DNA of 64,000 nt from Paguma larvata (GCA_030068075.1 CM057841.1:50075030-50139029), one strand, 5' to 3'; numbered from the stretch's first letter, positions 48,640 through 60,652 are shown. Notes: generated by a model from the letters alone, not told the origin. Numbers and translations are program-made.

Positions 48640-49274
48640 ATGCAGAACAAGTGAATGCAATTGGACATCAGTTATCCCGGTTCCTAGAGTGCACCTGTCA
48701 TGCCATTCCAGTGAGTTGTCCCACTTGGTCTTCTGTCCAGCTCTTTCTCATTCAGCGTGGTTTGATTTCCTTCCCACTCCCAGAACATAAAGACTGCAGT
48801 TCCTTTCTGCCCGAGGGTGAACAAAATGTGTATTATTTAGTGGAAACGTTTACCCAGGCACAGAATAGGGTCGAGCTTCTGAGTCCTTGCCAGGACAAAG
48901 TGCTTGGCAGCCAATTTCCTGAAGTACAGAACACCCATCCTTGTAGAAGGCCAGGCGGAAGATTTTGACCTACTATGCCTGGTACATCCTAAGAATTCGC
49001 CGTTGAGTTACCACGCAAATTCACCTCATCGTCCATGCTCTAAGCCCAAACCTCATCCCTGCAAAGCGTCCACCTGCAGCTCCCTGCTGCTGGCCTCCTC
49101 CACTGCTTCCTACCTTGTGGAGTAGCATCATCACCCACCTGTTGTCAGAAGCTGAAATCAAACCAAAGGCCCCCTTCATCGGAATCCCCATCCAACTGAT
49201 CACCGGGCTATGTCTGCTCCTCCCTTAAATATATCATAAACCCATCTTCTCTCTTTTTCCACCTCTCCCATCAT
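48640..49274. other. Intergenic stretch, no assignment
   Basis: Moderately GC-rich sequence with a chance 105-codon open frame (48651-48968). It has neither splice signals in phase nor recognisable protein motifs. Possibly an old repeat. Confidence 0.4.
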
Positions 49275-49905
49275 TTGGATAGTCCAGTGAAGTGGCTTCC
49301 TAACTCATCTGTCACACTGTGCCCTCCCAGCCTCATGGCGACTCTCTGCTCTGCAGACCTCTGCTTGTCATCTCCTACCCTCACTCTTTGGGAGCTTCTC
49401 TTTACTCTGAGGATAAAGGACATGACGACTGTACAGCCCCTATGGGTTATGCTGTTGTCCCAGATTAATTACAAATGTAGCAGATTTCACAATCAAGTGT
49501 ACATTCCATTTTTAATGATCAATTACATGGGGCTAACCTAAATAAAATCATGATCTGGCCCCAGCTTCATTTCAAACAGAGGTACCCTAGTTCCTCTCAC
49601 TAAGATTCTTTCAGTTCAGTTTTATTTATTTTCCATTCATCCCCTGTGCCCATCACATAAAATTTGAATTTGCTGTTCCTTTGTAGTAAATCCCTTTCTC
49701 TTTGAACTAATTAGTTACTTCGTTTCCATCATTTTGAGCATCCCTGTTTTCAGCAAAGCTTTCCCTGGTCTCCATTTCAAGGTCAAATTCTCATACGGAA
49801 GGCACAGCGCTGGTGTGCCTTCTCCACGAGACGGAGCCCCATGAGATCAAGAGATGTTTTACTTCAGTCCCATTACCAAGCACAGGGCTGGAATGTGTGC
49901 ACAAG
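49275..49905 (+). repeat. LINE-2 relic, 3' part
   Basis: Ordered L2-like text: gtggcttcctaactcatctg, 'ctctgaggataaaggacatg', 'aaaatcatgatctggcccc' and, at 49760-49900, an L2 3'-end pattern ('agctttccctggtctcc', then 'acggagccccatgagat', then 'accaagcacagggctgg'). Confidence 0.55.
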
Positions 49906-50149
49906 GAAAAGTTGGTTCTCTAGTTACAATGCTTACATCGTCTAGCTCTGTATCTCTCATTTGCTCTTAATAAAATACATTAGCCTTCGCCCCACTTTCC
50001 TGTATTGCATAAAGAGAGTGCTGCCAAAGACATTTGCTTACGTCCGTTCTGTATTCTCCAGGCCATTATGTAGAATCGAAAGCTACTCGCCCAACAGTTC
50101 TCTGATGCAACCCTCTCTCTCCCTGAGTCGATGTAAGAGGTATGCAGCA

Positions 50150-51150
50150 TGTGGTCACAATTGCAAACACTGTCATCAGCATTTGGATTAATTTAAAAGA
50201 CAAAGGGTGCAGTTTGAGCATAATCGATTAGGCCATTTGTTTGAAGAGGAAAAAAAATCGGAGGTCTTGGTGTCTCCACGACCTTCCACAATTTGCAATT
50301 ATGCGATTTGTGTTTTCTAACATAAATTTGGGTGCGTTTTGAAATGCGAAAATGTTTGTTTGGTTTGGAAATTGTTTCACTTGAAATCCACATGGGAGGG
50401 CGGAGGGAAAGAGAGAGAAGGAGGGAGAGAGAGAGAGAGAGAGAGAAAGCTCTTATTGGACTGGATGCTTCCAGTCGCTCGGATGTTTGGCTCCGAGGAG
50501 AAGCTGGAACCCAGCAGCCCTGCTCTGCCTCACCCAGGAGTCAGCGTGGCTCCGTGTGTGAGCGACTCCGGCGGCGCGCAGGATGATTGAGGGTGATTGC
50601 TTTCATTTACTTGGTTAAAATTGGTACAAACACGGACAGCCCTCCTGTTATTTTTTATGCAGCCTGCTGACTATTGTTCTTCTTTTTAAATGGACATTTA
50701 CTACCTATTTAGAACAATAAAACACCTCAAAGCCAACGTTAAGCAAAATGTAGCTTATCTATCACGTGCCCAACTCCTCTTGATAGTAATAGCCGCAAAT
50801 GCAGTGTCCATTACATGGCCAATTCTACATTTTTACAAGTTGCTTTATAGATTCATTTTGTGATCACTAATAAACCTATTTAGAAAGTATCCAATTAAGA
50901 AAATCTTAACAAAAGCCAATTACTCAATGCCCTAAATTTACTAAATTTTATTTTTTGTGGTACTGCAGTGTGTTTTACATGGGTCATATTATATACATTA
51001 GTGCTAAAAATGTCGCCCCTGTTCAGTCCCAATTTACCCACAATAACACTTATGGGCAATTAACATTTCATTTTGCGTGCTATATTCATTGGTACTTTTC
51101 TTTTACTTATTATAATGTTTAAAGAGTGTAACTACATTTATAATAAATGC
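50150..51150. promoter_or_regulatory. Repeat-free AT-rich stretch, possible distal regulatory element
   Basis: About 1 kb without any recognised mobile element apart from a central (GA)n run (50397-50450) and a short GC-rich patch (50500-50590). The flanks contain many homeodomain-like cores (ggattaatttaaaag, ataatcgattagg, ccaattaag, gggcaattaac). It lies 9 kb past the end of CNTNAP4. Suggestive of a conserved non-coding element, but conservation cannot be judged from one genome. Confidence 0.2.
50397..50450. repeat. (GA)n microsatellite
   Basis: Purine-only tract, gagagagagagagagagag core with GGGA interruptions. Confidence 0.9.
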
Positions 51151-51384
51151 ATTTTATTGGTAATGGAGCCGGACTTTTCACTCACCAGCAGACCTGGGGG
51201 TTTACATGAGAGGTTGTGTCCACTGACATGCTGGCAGAACTTTCAGAAGCAGAAACTCCAGTGTGTTTTCCAGGAGGGAAATGAATGTCTCCGTTGTGTT
51301 CTAGGTTTAGTTTGCGAATAGCACAAGAAAGGATAGCACCACATGAAATTACTATGTGTCTTGTTAAAAATGTTTGTATTCGAA

Positions 51385-51604
51385 GCAGCGAAGGGGTGGC
51401 TCAGTCAGTTCAGGTCATGATCTCACATTTCATTAGTTGGAGCACCACGTTGGGCTCTGTGCTGACAGCTCAGAGCCTTGAGCCTACTTGGGATTCTGTG
51501 TTTCCCTCTCTCTCTGCCCCTCCCCACTGGCGCGCGTGCAAGCGCACGCTCTCTCTCTCTCTCTCTTTCTCCTCTCTAAAAAAATAAATTTTAAAAAAAT
51601 TTTT
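51385..51604 (+). mobile_element. CanSINE with a shortened head
   Basis: Forward CanSINE in which the region between the A-box (ggggtggctcagtcagtt) and B-box (caggtcatgatctcac) is shortened by about 25 bp. CT-rich tract and A-rich tail present. Flanks aatgtttgtattcgaa (51369-51384) and aatgtttttatttgaa (51605-51620) form a 16-bp target duplication with two mismatches. Confidence 0.93.
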
Positions 51605-52700
51605 AATGTTTTTATTTGAAATACTTTTAGGCTTACAGAAAAGTTGCAAAATTGGTACAGAATCCACATTTACCCTTCCCCCGGGTTGCCTAATGTTAAC
51701 AACAACCAGGAGAACCAGGAAATTATTGTTGGATACTAACCCGCAGATTTGATAGAAATTCCTCCAGCGCGCTCCCTCATATCCTATTTTTGTTCCTGAT
51801 CCAGCCCAGGATCCCTGATCGCACATAACGACTGGGGTCTCTAAGGATCTTCCATTTATGATAGCTCCTTAGTCTCCTCTTGTCTTTCGTGACCTTGACT
51901 CTTCTGATTTTTTTAAAATAACTGATCGTTCTGTAGACTGTCACTCAATTTTGGCTTGCCAGGTGTTTCTCACTGTTTAATCGAGCTTATGCATTTTCTG
52001 GCCAGAATACACAGAAGAGCTGTCATGTCCTCGGTTCATAAAAGCCTGGGGTACCTGATGTCAATATGGACCTTGAATTCTTGGTTCATGTGGTGTCCGT
52101 CCCCACTGGGTTCCTCCTTGGTAAAGTTACTTTTAGCCTATGCTGATCGCCTGTTTCTTCTTAAATTTTCACCCACTGATTTAGCGTCCCTTAGGGGATC
52201 TGCCTCCTACGGTTCTTACCGCGGTGTATTCCTTATGGTGATCGTACGTTTCCCTCATTCTTCCACATTTATTAATTCGAATTTTTCTCTGAAGAAGAAC
52301 TACCTTTCAGGGACGCCTGGGTGGCTTTGTCGGCTGTGCGTCGGGACCTCAGCTCAGGTCATGATCTCCCAGTTCGTGAGTTCAAGCCCCACTTCGGGCT
52401 CACTGCTGTCAGCCCAGAGCCCACTGGGGATCCTCTGTCCTCCTCTCTTTGCCCTTCCCCAACTTGTGCACTCTTTCTCTCTCTCTCAAAAATAAGCATT
52501 TAAAGAACTACCTTAAATAAACGTTTAAAGAACTACCTTTCTCTCCCTTTTCTCTATTTAATGACTTATTTATGTAAGTATGGACACATGCATATTTATT
52601 TTACTGGATGGTTCTAATCCAGTAACCCATTTACTCTGTTACTCGGATTATTCCAGATTCACCCTCCTCGGTGATGGCCCCCAGGCAAAGCTTGTGGTTG
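51605..52700 (+). repeat. Old L1-family 3' UTR-like repeat, interrupted by a CanSINE
   Basis: Text such as acttttaggcttacagaaaagttgcaaaattggtacag, spread here over 51625-51665, 'cctaatgttaac', 'ctccttagtctcctct', 'ttcacccactgatttagc' and, after the SINE, 'gtatggacacatgcatattt' follow the order of a common old L1 3' end. A CanSINE splits it at 52308-52527. Diverged; family name not fixed. Confidence 0.6.
52308..52540 (+). mobile_element. CanSINE with duplicated tail/target-site unit
   Basis: Forward CanSINE: head ggacgcctgggtggctttgt, caggtcatgatctcccag, CT tract and tail aaaaataagcattt. The target sequence aagaactaccttt occurs before it (52295-52307) and twice after it (52503-52514 and 52528-52540). 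The tail plus target appear as a tandem pair of about 25 bp. Confidence 0.93.
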
Positions 52701-52933
52701 GGCACTAAGTATCATATGATCAAATCAGCTGGGTTTTTGTTAAAGAAATTATTGGTACCGATATTTAACTAATCACAAATACTTAACCTCTGTGCATTTC
52801 TGGGAGAAAAATACCTAATGGAGAGAGAGAATAAATATGTATTCTCCACGTGCAACATATTTCTCTCTATACCTCTATCTACAGTCTAAAGCACACTTCA
52901 GTTTAAGTCTGATTCTCCTTTCCTCCTCCTCTA

Positions 52934-53103
52934 TTTTTTTTTTTTTTTAAATTTGAGAGAGAGAGAGAGTGTGCATTCACAGGAGGGACAGAGGGAGAGG
53001 GCTCCACCTGGAGCCCAGCTCAGGGCTTGATCCCATGACTGGGATCATGACTTGAGCTGAAATCAAGAGTTGGATTCTCCACAACTGAGCCTCCCAAGTA
53101 CCC
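52934..53103 (-). mobile_element. CanSINE
   Basis: Reverse CanSINE with T-rich tail side, (GA)n block and head complement ending gagcctcccaagtacccc. Somewhat diverged. Confidence 0.9.
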
Positions 53104-53129
53104 CCCACCGCTTCTATTTTAAGGAGAAA

Positions 53130-53640
53130 CCTGGGACTTCACCTCCACCCTGACGTCCATGTTGCTATTGTGAAGGGCAAAGCCAGACCCTAGTTAAAGT
53201 GGAAAGGATGGATTTTAATCAGTAATAACTACTGCAGTAGGGGAATGAGTCCAGTGTGAACTGAACCCGACTTGGGTTTGCACCAAGGTGCCAGGGCGTT
53301 GAAAGGGAGACGAGGGAGTATGGGGTGGGGGGTTCCGTAGCCAGAGAAAAATTACAAAGGGCTAGACTTTGTGCCAATGCAATCTGGCCAGGTGTGTCCG
53401 CCTGCTGGCAACGATCGAAGCTAAGCTGCTCCCCTGCCATCCTCAGGTGTCGGCTGTAACAAACAGTAACTAGTACTGGCTGCCTGAGTTTTTTTTCAGG
53501 CAGGAACTTTAAAGGGGGCGGGGCTAGGCCATCTTAGGGAAGTTAGAAACCATGTTAGTGTCAGTTCAGCTGTTTATGGGACAAGGTTGAGGCCTCATCA
53601 AGAAGAGGGAGCGTGGCTAGAATTTAGTGAAGGAGAGCAC
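53130..53640 (-). repeat. Possible LTR-like repeat, unassigned
   Basis: GC-richer block between two CanSINEs, with aggcaggaactttaaagggg and a ggggcggggc box at about 53515. Composition suggests an LTR, but ends and family are not determined. Confidence 0.25.
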
Positions 53641-53786
53641 GTTTGTTACTTTATCCTTCTGACTGTGTGTCCTTTTATTGATGTGAATTGTCTTGCTCTG
53701 ACACAAAAAGACCATTCTGATTTTATTCTGCAGACGCTAGATCTCTGAAGTTTCTGAGTCTGTTTTTTTTTTTGTTTGTTTGCTTT

Positions 53787-53977
53787 TAACATTTATTTAT
53801 TTTTGAGAGACAGAGACAGAGTGAGTGGGGGAGGGGCAGAGAGAGAGAGGGAGACACAGAATCGGAAACAGGCTCCAGGCTCTGAACTGTCGACGCGGGG
53901 CTCGAACCCACGAACCGTGAGATCATGACCTGAAAGGAAGTCGGCCGCCCAACTGACTGAGCCACCCAGGCACCACA
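53787..53977 (-). mobile_element. CanSINE
   Basis: Reverse CanSINE: taacatttatttatttttgag tail side, gggggaggggcagagagaga block, head complement ending gagccacccaggcacc. Confidence 0.95.
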
Positions 53978-54179
53978 TAAGTTTGTTTTAAGCTTTTTAT
54001 CTCATCGGCCCACAGTCTGGCTCTGACCAGTGCGCATGTGTCCACCACAAAGAGAGGACTCCAGTCATGCCTCCCACTGCTTTCCCTAACAGCAGCTGCA
54101 GTTAAGCAGAGATGTCTTATATTTTCACAGCGTTTCCGAGGATACAATGTATTTTGTGAACCTGAATTTTTAAGGAACC

Positions 54180-54345
54180 CAATTTTCCTCTGGATATTTT
54201 AAAACATATTTGTATGAGACACCAAATATATGTATCATATAGCATAATATATATATTTGGTGTTATATATACATATAAAGATCCATCTATCTATATATAC
54301 ATATATATTTGTATCTATGTATATACTTACATGTATTAATATATG
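54180..54345. repeat. AT-rich TATA microsatellite tract
   Basis: Imperfect (TA)n and (TATC)n-like sequence, including atatatacatatatattt. No other content. Confidence 0.85.
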
Positions 54346-54964
54346 CCTGCGTAGTTTATGTACTCAGTGTGTTTGTATGATTTCTTTTACAGTCAGCTGT
54401 CCGAATTATAAAAGACATTTTTTAAATCTACTTTGCTAGAGATTCATAAAGGCAGTTAGATTATTTTCCAAGTGAGATGGGTTAAAGGGTACATTGGAAA
54501 AATCTGGGTACATCTGTAGACTCTCTTGGCCTGCGAAGTTTTGAAAGGGACTTTCTCTCTCAAAGTAGCTTTATCTATTAAACAGCACATATTCCAAAGC
54601 CTTCTCGTTACAGCTTCCTGGAAGATATGTCTTATAAACCCTAACGCTGCAAGTCCCGTTCGCTCTTACCTGTATAAAGGCACTCAGGTGTGCCCAGCCA
54701 CATCCAGGGAGTCCCTGTGTATGTGAACTTGGCATATACCAAGTGCTGTGTGAGTTTCATACTGATAGAATAGGCAGTTAGACAGGAGCTGGAGGCAACG
54801 GCGGTAATAAATAGGTGACACATTAGAAGCCTGAGGGTCCAACATCCTGACTTTGTGGCTCTTAACATCCTGGCCTCGCCACTGTCCACACCCCGAGGCT
54901 GACAGACCGGGAGCCACAGGTATGGAGAGCAGGTGCTCTCCTCTTCAATCTCTGCCCCAGGGTA

Positions 54965-55320
54965 ACCTGTAGATGCATGATATATATGTGCACTGTGGTT
55001 TTGACGCCCGCTTCCCCCCCCCCCACCGCGGGGGAAGATGGCCATGGCTGCTCCCGGACAAACCTAGTAGGGTCGAAAACTCGCTCCCAACCTGTGGGAG
55101 GGGTCCCCCAAATGATTGGAGGCAGCCTCGTTTAGAGACCACCCTGCCCATGACCCAAGACCCCTTCTTGACTCTCCTTTCTTGAGAGTGTACGTCCTTA
55201 ATAAACTGCTTTGTGCTTGCTCCTTTCCTTCTGGCTGTCTTTATTTGGGTGCGGATGGATCCTCGCGTAACTCTTGCACGGGGGCATCCAGACACAGAGA
55301 CGTTGGTTCACACAACGCAG
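54965..55320 (+). repeat. Probable solo LTR of an endogenous retrovirus (class I-like)
   Basis: R/U5-like layout: a polyadenylation signal AATAAA at 55200-55205 within cttaataaactgctttgtgc, followed by ttgctcctttccttctggct. The upstream U3-like part carries a poly-C run and an 8-bp inverted repeat (55011-55018 with 55030-55037). No internal retroviral genes are next to it. The 5' edge is uncertain and could be as far up as 54870. Confidence 0.55.
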
Positions 55321-55574
55321 ACTGTCCTACTGGTCACAATGCCTATTGTGCATTTCATCTCAATCCAAACAATTCACTCATGGGTTATCTATAGGTAATA
55401 ATAATTTCCATGCATTATTTAATACAAATTGGAGACCATTAGTTGTTTCACTACAGTCAAAGCATAAACTCCAACAATCTTTTCCAAAACAATTTCTTGG
55501 CAAGACAGGACAGGGACGTGGGCAAATGCTGGAGGCGTCTGTGGCTTTGATCCGTATTGTCTATACATTCAATG

Positions 55575-55671
55575 CAGTAGTTCTCAAAATTTAGTGAAAA
55601 TAAGTCATCTCAGCTGTGCATGCCCAGGCCCCAAGTCAAGTGATTCGGGTTCGTTGTGAGCAACAGGAATT
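55575..55671 (+). repeat. MER5-like relic fragment
   Basis: Begins gcagtagttctcaaaattta and continues with 'catgcccaggccccaagtca' and 'gtgattcgggtt', the order of the start of MER5A. Cut off by the CanSINE insertion next to it. Confidence 0.5.
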
Positions 55672-55848
55672 TCCAATTCTCTGAGGGCAGGGAGGGGCAG
55701 AGAGAGAGGGAGAGAGAGAATCCTGAGCAGAATCCGTGCAGTCAGCACAGAGCCCCACAGGGGGACGGATCTCCTGAACAAAGAGATCATGACCTGAGCT
55801 GAAGTCAAGAGTCAGATGCTTAACAGACGAGCCACCCAGGCGCCTCAG
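55672..55848 (-). mobile_element. CanSINE, truncated tail
   Basis: Reverse CanSINE with GGGAGGGGCAGAGAGAG block and head complement ending gagccacccaggcgcct. Imperfect target duplication caggaatttcc / cagggatttcc on the two sides. Confidence 0.88.
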
Positions 55849-55864
55849 GGATTTCCGTTTTTAA

Positions 55865-56210
55865 TCAACCTCTCCTTGCGCGGAGAAGGCTGCAAGGAGA
55901 CCTGCGGCTTGGGCGCTATCCGTGGAGTTTGCGGGGAGAAGGCTGCGGGATCTGCGGCTTGGGCGCTATCCCTGGAGTTTGCTTCCGGCCTGGAGGGTTG
56001 AGGGTAGGGGGAGGGCTGCAGGAAGGGGATTTGGGCTTATTAGCAGCAGCCCCTTGCGGAGGAAGTAGATCTGGTGATGGACGACTTCCAGGAGGTGGGG
56101 CCACAGCCTCAAGGCGGAAGCTTCTGCGTGCCGACTTTCATTCTCAGTAAGACAGAAACACCCCGCCTTTGCACTTGACCTGCGCGGATTCAGTGATGCG
56201 TTTATTGGCA
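55865..56210. other. GC/CpG-rich block with a tandem duplication of about 55 bp
   Basis: Unusually GC- and CpG-rich for this region. The first part holds two adjacent copies of a unit of about 55 bp: gcggagaaggctgc...ctgcggcttgggcgctatcc...tggagtttgc at 55878-55931 and again at 55932-55982. The remainder (to about 56210) stays GC-rich and contains a chance ATG frame. It could be a small CpG island or promoter, or an old retrocopied 5' end. No transcript evidence can be seen. Confidence 0.45.
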
Positions 56211-57549
56211 GGTAAGTCATCTCAGCATTGATTTCAGGAAAAAGAATCAACTGTAAATGTGCTTTTTCAAAATGAGTACCCACCCTGCAACAGTCACACT
56301 TCATCAAAGAAAAAGCTGTGACATGAACGTCTTTTTTTTTTATATCAATGGCCATTTTCACCTTAATTTTTCTAATTCTAAGCGATTTGTTCATTTCTGG
56401 CTTCTGCTATGGACAGAGATCATAGGTTCGCATGATTTGTGTATGATCTAAATAACTTTTTTGTAAACTTTTTTTTTCACTCTCCGGCTCCTATTTATTT
56501 TCAGACTTGAATAAAAGAGATAGGTAGCAATCAGCTTTTCCTTCAAGTCTAGTGTAAGTCCTTTGGTATATGAGCTCATGCCTAGGGTGCTGACTGGGCT
56601 CATGTTCAATCCAGGTGAGTATTTTCTGAGCTGTGAGATGTATCCGGATCCCTAGTCCCTAGGAATTAAATACAAGTAGCAATAAGGTGAATATAAACAA
56701 AGACTTTCACCAGGGGCTATGAGCATGGTCTTACAGTGGTATAGCAGCAAAATATTTTCTTGTCATAATTAAGAGGTTAAGTCCCATTCCAGGTCGGTTT
56801 TCCAAAGTTATTTGGAAAATTGGAATCCTAAGTAATCTAGATCAGAATTTACAAGGTTTTTGACTTTTAATTCAGTAGTAAGTTTATATATTTGTTAGGC
56901 TGCTAGTGTAAGATTCCCACCCTCATCACCACCACCCCCCATGAGAAAAACCTTCCCAGAACTCAGAATTTAAAGCGTTGTCGCAAAGAACTATATTAAG
57001 ATGCATAAATACACGTACTGAGGCTAGTGATAACTTCTTTCAAAAAGGGCTGCGTATTTGAAAAGGAGAGAAGCAAGAGTGAATACACTTTTAGAATTTA
57101 TCGAAGTGGTCTGATCATTAGAATCATGTGGGAGTCTCTTATTATAATTATTATTTTTATCTCTTATACTAAAAGCACAGCATCTTAAAGGCAGAGGATA
57201 ATTAGATTTTAGACCAATTGGTTTTTAATTGCTCTAGGTCTATCACGATGAAACTATCCACCAAGCATGTCTTCAGTGAGAAACTGGATATTGAGAGAGG
57301 TGAGTGGAGCCGTAAGAAGGTAGATAATTTGCATCAGCATTATGGTGAAAACCTAGGAGAGTGCGAGATAACCCGAATAAAACAGAAGTAGAACAGCTGC
57401 GAAATCGTTTGTGTGTTTGCCTTGCCTACTGTGAATTTTTTCCTCCCATCACGGGTTTTGAAGTAGGATAGAGAAATGAACACAAAAACGTTAAAATATA
57501 TGAAATGCAAACAGTAAGTATCCAGAGAAATCTGAAGGGCAGGTTATCT

Positions 57550-57720
57550 AGAGCTGTGATCGTCTATTTTAACCTCCCCGGAAATCACCAGGGATCTTGT
57601 TAAAGCTGTTTCTGATTCACGCGGTCTGGAGTTTACCCGGGAGTCGGCATCTCTAACAAGCTTCCAGGGATGCCGGCATTGCCGATCCATGGACCATATT
57701 TTGAATGGTGAGGTGTGAAA
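57550..57720 (+). repeat. MER5A (hAT-Charlie MITE), nearly full length
   Basis: Ordered match to MER5A: ccggaaatcaccagggatct, 'tgttaaagctgtttctgatt', 'gtctggagtttacccgg', 'catctctaacaagcttccag', ending 'ggaccatattttgaatgg'. Confidence 0.8.
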
Positions 57721-59084
57721 CTGAGTGTGTACACGCCCATGAGTGGCTGCGTTTTGCATAACCAGTCAGGGAGGGAACGCACATCTCAGAGAATTACATT
57801 AACCCTCCTCAGATGCCGCGAGTTTTATTGAAATAAGTTCTTTTAAGACTCCATATTCTTTCTCCTGCAAGGAGACCAGAGCACCAATTAACTTCCAGGT
57901 CTTGAAATCACGCAGTCCTGACATCCAGCTGGTGCTGCCCAGTGGAGAAGCAGGTGTGGGAGATCGAGTTGATTGGGTAGAATCTGGAGGGAGAAGATTA
58001 AATGTGTTGAAATACCTGAAGGACTAAAAATCCTTGGGATTTTTCAATTTTGGAGATTTCCGAGTGGAATGAGTTTGGAGGTGGGCCCATATCAGTTCAC
58101 CTGATGGGATATTTCTGCTGGAGCTTTATTTATTTGCTCAGGATACCTATTTTCTCTGCTTTGGAGACAGAATGCAGTGCGTTTCCTCAGCAAATAGCAT
58201 GCTATGGTATAAGCAGTGTAAAAGTCTCCATATTTTCAGGCACTTGAACACTCATTTAAAAAAACAACTGCTTAAAGTTTGCTTCCAACACTAAAGCTGA
58301 GTCACGTTACTGGACATCTTTACAAATGTTCCTTCTCCTCTGTGAAGGGTCTGAAACCTAAAAATTCCTAGGTAAAAATACAAGCTTTCAAGAAGCCTTT
58401 TTCTAGAGTGTAACAGCCAACACAGTGTCTTCACATGAAGTGACTTTTGTCCCTGCGGTCTGCAGGGTGGCAGAAATCCTTTGTGTAATATTTGCCGTCT
58501 GAGTGTGACTGGTGCAAGAGTCCTCAACTGGATTTTGTTCTGGGACCTTCCGGGTGTTGGCTGGGTAGAAGACTCGAGTGTATCTGGCTTAACTTCCCTA
58601 AAAGAATTATTTAAGACTTGACAAGTGAACAAGGCATTAGGTAAGATAGACTACCGACATGAGTAATTGATGATGGGTGATGGGTGATATCTTTGGTCAT
58701 GACCTCTGCAAGACATTTATACTCGACAAGTCTGAAGTGGTGACCCTCTGTTTCTGCCAGTGAGAACGGGCTTCTGTGTCCTTTATCGTATCTTTGCTCC
58801 TTCCTGGGCAAGTCCCATCCTGCTCCTTAACTCTCTCGGCCACAGGGTCTTCTGTACTATGTCCACTCTTGACTACCCGTCTGTTGTGGCATTCTCCCCT
58901 TGTTTTGGAAGTCCTTTGACGCCTGTAGTGATACTGTTTTACCAACTGGAGATTCTTGCGCCTCAGTTTTCTGTGTGAATTTGATGTCCTGGAGTTCTGA
59001 TTTGTGCTGTGTTCTGTATGTGTTTTCAGGATCTTTTTTGGCCATCTGCCCCTAATACTGTGTCTTAGAATCTTTTATTGTCTC

Positions 59085-59270
59085 TGGCAGGGATTTTCAA
59101 ATTTTGGGGGGGATTTAAAAAATTCGAAAGTTGAGCCTGGACTCCAGACATCAGAATGTTTAGGGTTGGACCTATGCATTTTTTTTTCACTCCCTGTGAG
59201 ATGGATTTTTTTTTTTTTTTAACTCCCTGCGAGATTCCTGTATCTCGGAGCACTGAGCTTAAAAGCCAGT
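59085..59270 (+). repeat. MER5-like relic
   Basis: Weak match: gcagggattttcaaattttg, 'gcctggactccagacatcag', 'ctgtatctcggagcactgag'. A short sub-block ('actccctg.gagat') is repeated within it with a T-run between. Low certainty. Confidence 0.35.
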
Positions 59271-60629
59271 TAGACTCCACCGCGGCCATTACAATTCCTG
59301 ACAGCTCTTGACCTCTCCTGACGGATCTGCCTCCTGTCATATTCTTCTTCAAAGTCATTAACCTAACCCCAGAGAGAAGCTCCAAGTTTTCAGTTGAAAT
59401 AATTGTGCTTCGGGGACCTTCGGAAAGCTGTTCTCTTAAGATAATAAAAGAAAATAAAATATATCTGATCTCTCTAGTCTTCCATTTCCTTCCCAACTTT
59501 TTTCTTTGGCCAAAAACAATGTGCCAAACTCGTAGCCATATTTTGCAACCAAGGATGGCAGGAACATCCCAGAGAAAAACAAGCTAACTCCTTCTCTGCC
59601 CATTAGAGTAAATCAAAATAGGACCCTTTTGCGAGTCTTGTATTTTAATTTACTATTTTTTTCTATTCGTGTCTATAAGAGAGGGAAAAGTAGCTAATTC
59701 ATTTCTTCCATATGTATGTATATATATGTATAATGTTGGTTCAAATCATTTCTTTGGAAGTTTTGCTACCCTTCTATTGCTTGTTGGAAATAGGCCAACT
59801 GCACTGAGATGGGACTGTCGACTCTGGACAGTAATCTGTATCTGACTTGTCTTTATATCTTTAATGGTTAGCCTACTAGAGAAATCTCAATAAATGCGCC
59901 TCACAAGCCTTTCTGCTAATCCTAAATTTGGTTAGAGATTTGCCTCTCCATCCCGATTTATTGCAGTAATTACTTAGTGACTATCACGGGCCGGACACTT
60001 GGCGGATTAGTGAGTTAGAGACTTGTGCATTCCTGGCTATATTTCTGTGCACACTTGATCACGTATCGCGCAATAACAACGCAAAAGGTAAAAGTGATTA
60101 TGCGATTCCACCTGTGGTGGTAATTTCCACTCGATCCTGAAGGACGGATGGGATTTTTGACAGAAAGAATGTGATCGAAAGGCAGAGGGAGCATCACTGG
60201 TGAACGTGGAGGGGCTGGGGGCCAGGGTGGGGTGTTGAGTCAATTCCCCTTTCGTTATGTGCAGATGTGGAGAAATTGGATAAATGAAAAGGGAGATTAA
60301 AATTGTACAATTTCAGGCAGTTTCTCAGCAGGCTTCTCTCTGAAGGTTGGTTCTGTAGCTGCTGGCAGGTGGCCAACTTGCTAAGTCCTCTTAAATTGAC
60401 AGAGAAGCCAGATAAATATCCACTCCTGGCAGTGCTTCCCTGACAGATGGTCTGGCATTGATGGTGTAATCCAAGACAACAATGGTGGGGCTAACAGCCC
60501 TGTAGCCGAGCGTCTCCTAGTTACCACTTGTGGTATGTAACTAGGATTTCAGTGTGCTTGCAGACACCGTGCTGGGGGCAGGGGAGGTGGAGTCCTATAC
60601 AGAAACCAAGAACTTGCATTCCCATCTAA

Positions 60630-60652
60630 GAGGGCGGGGGGGGGGGCGGGTT
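60630..60652. repeat. G-tract, possible G-quadruplex former
   Basis: An almost pure G run with two C interruptions (agggcggggggggggggcgg). Two more G-rich clusters lie within 80 bp upstream. Unassigned otherwise. Confidence 0.7.

Noticed and set aside
51956..52495. 179-codon open frame on the plus strand
   Set aside because: Runs through an old L1 3' UTR-like repeat and into a CanSINE; no coding signs.
59065..59496. 143-codon minus-strand open frame
   Set aside because: Contains an internal duplicated KKK/SQGVKKK segment derived from T-runs in a MER5-like repeat; not a gene.
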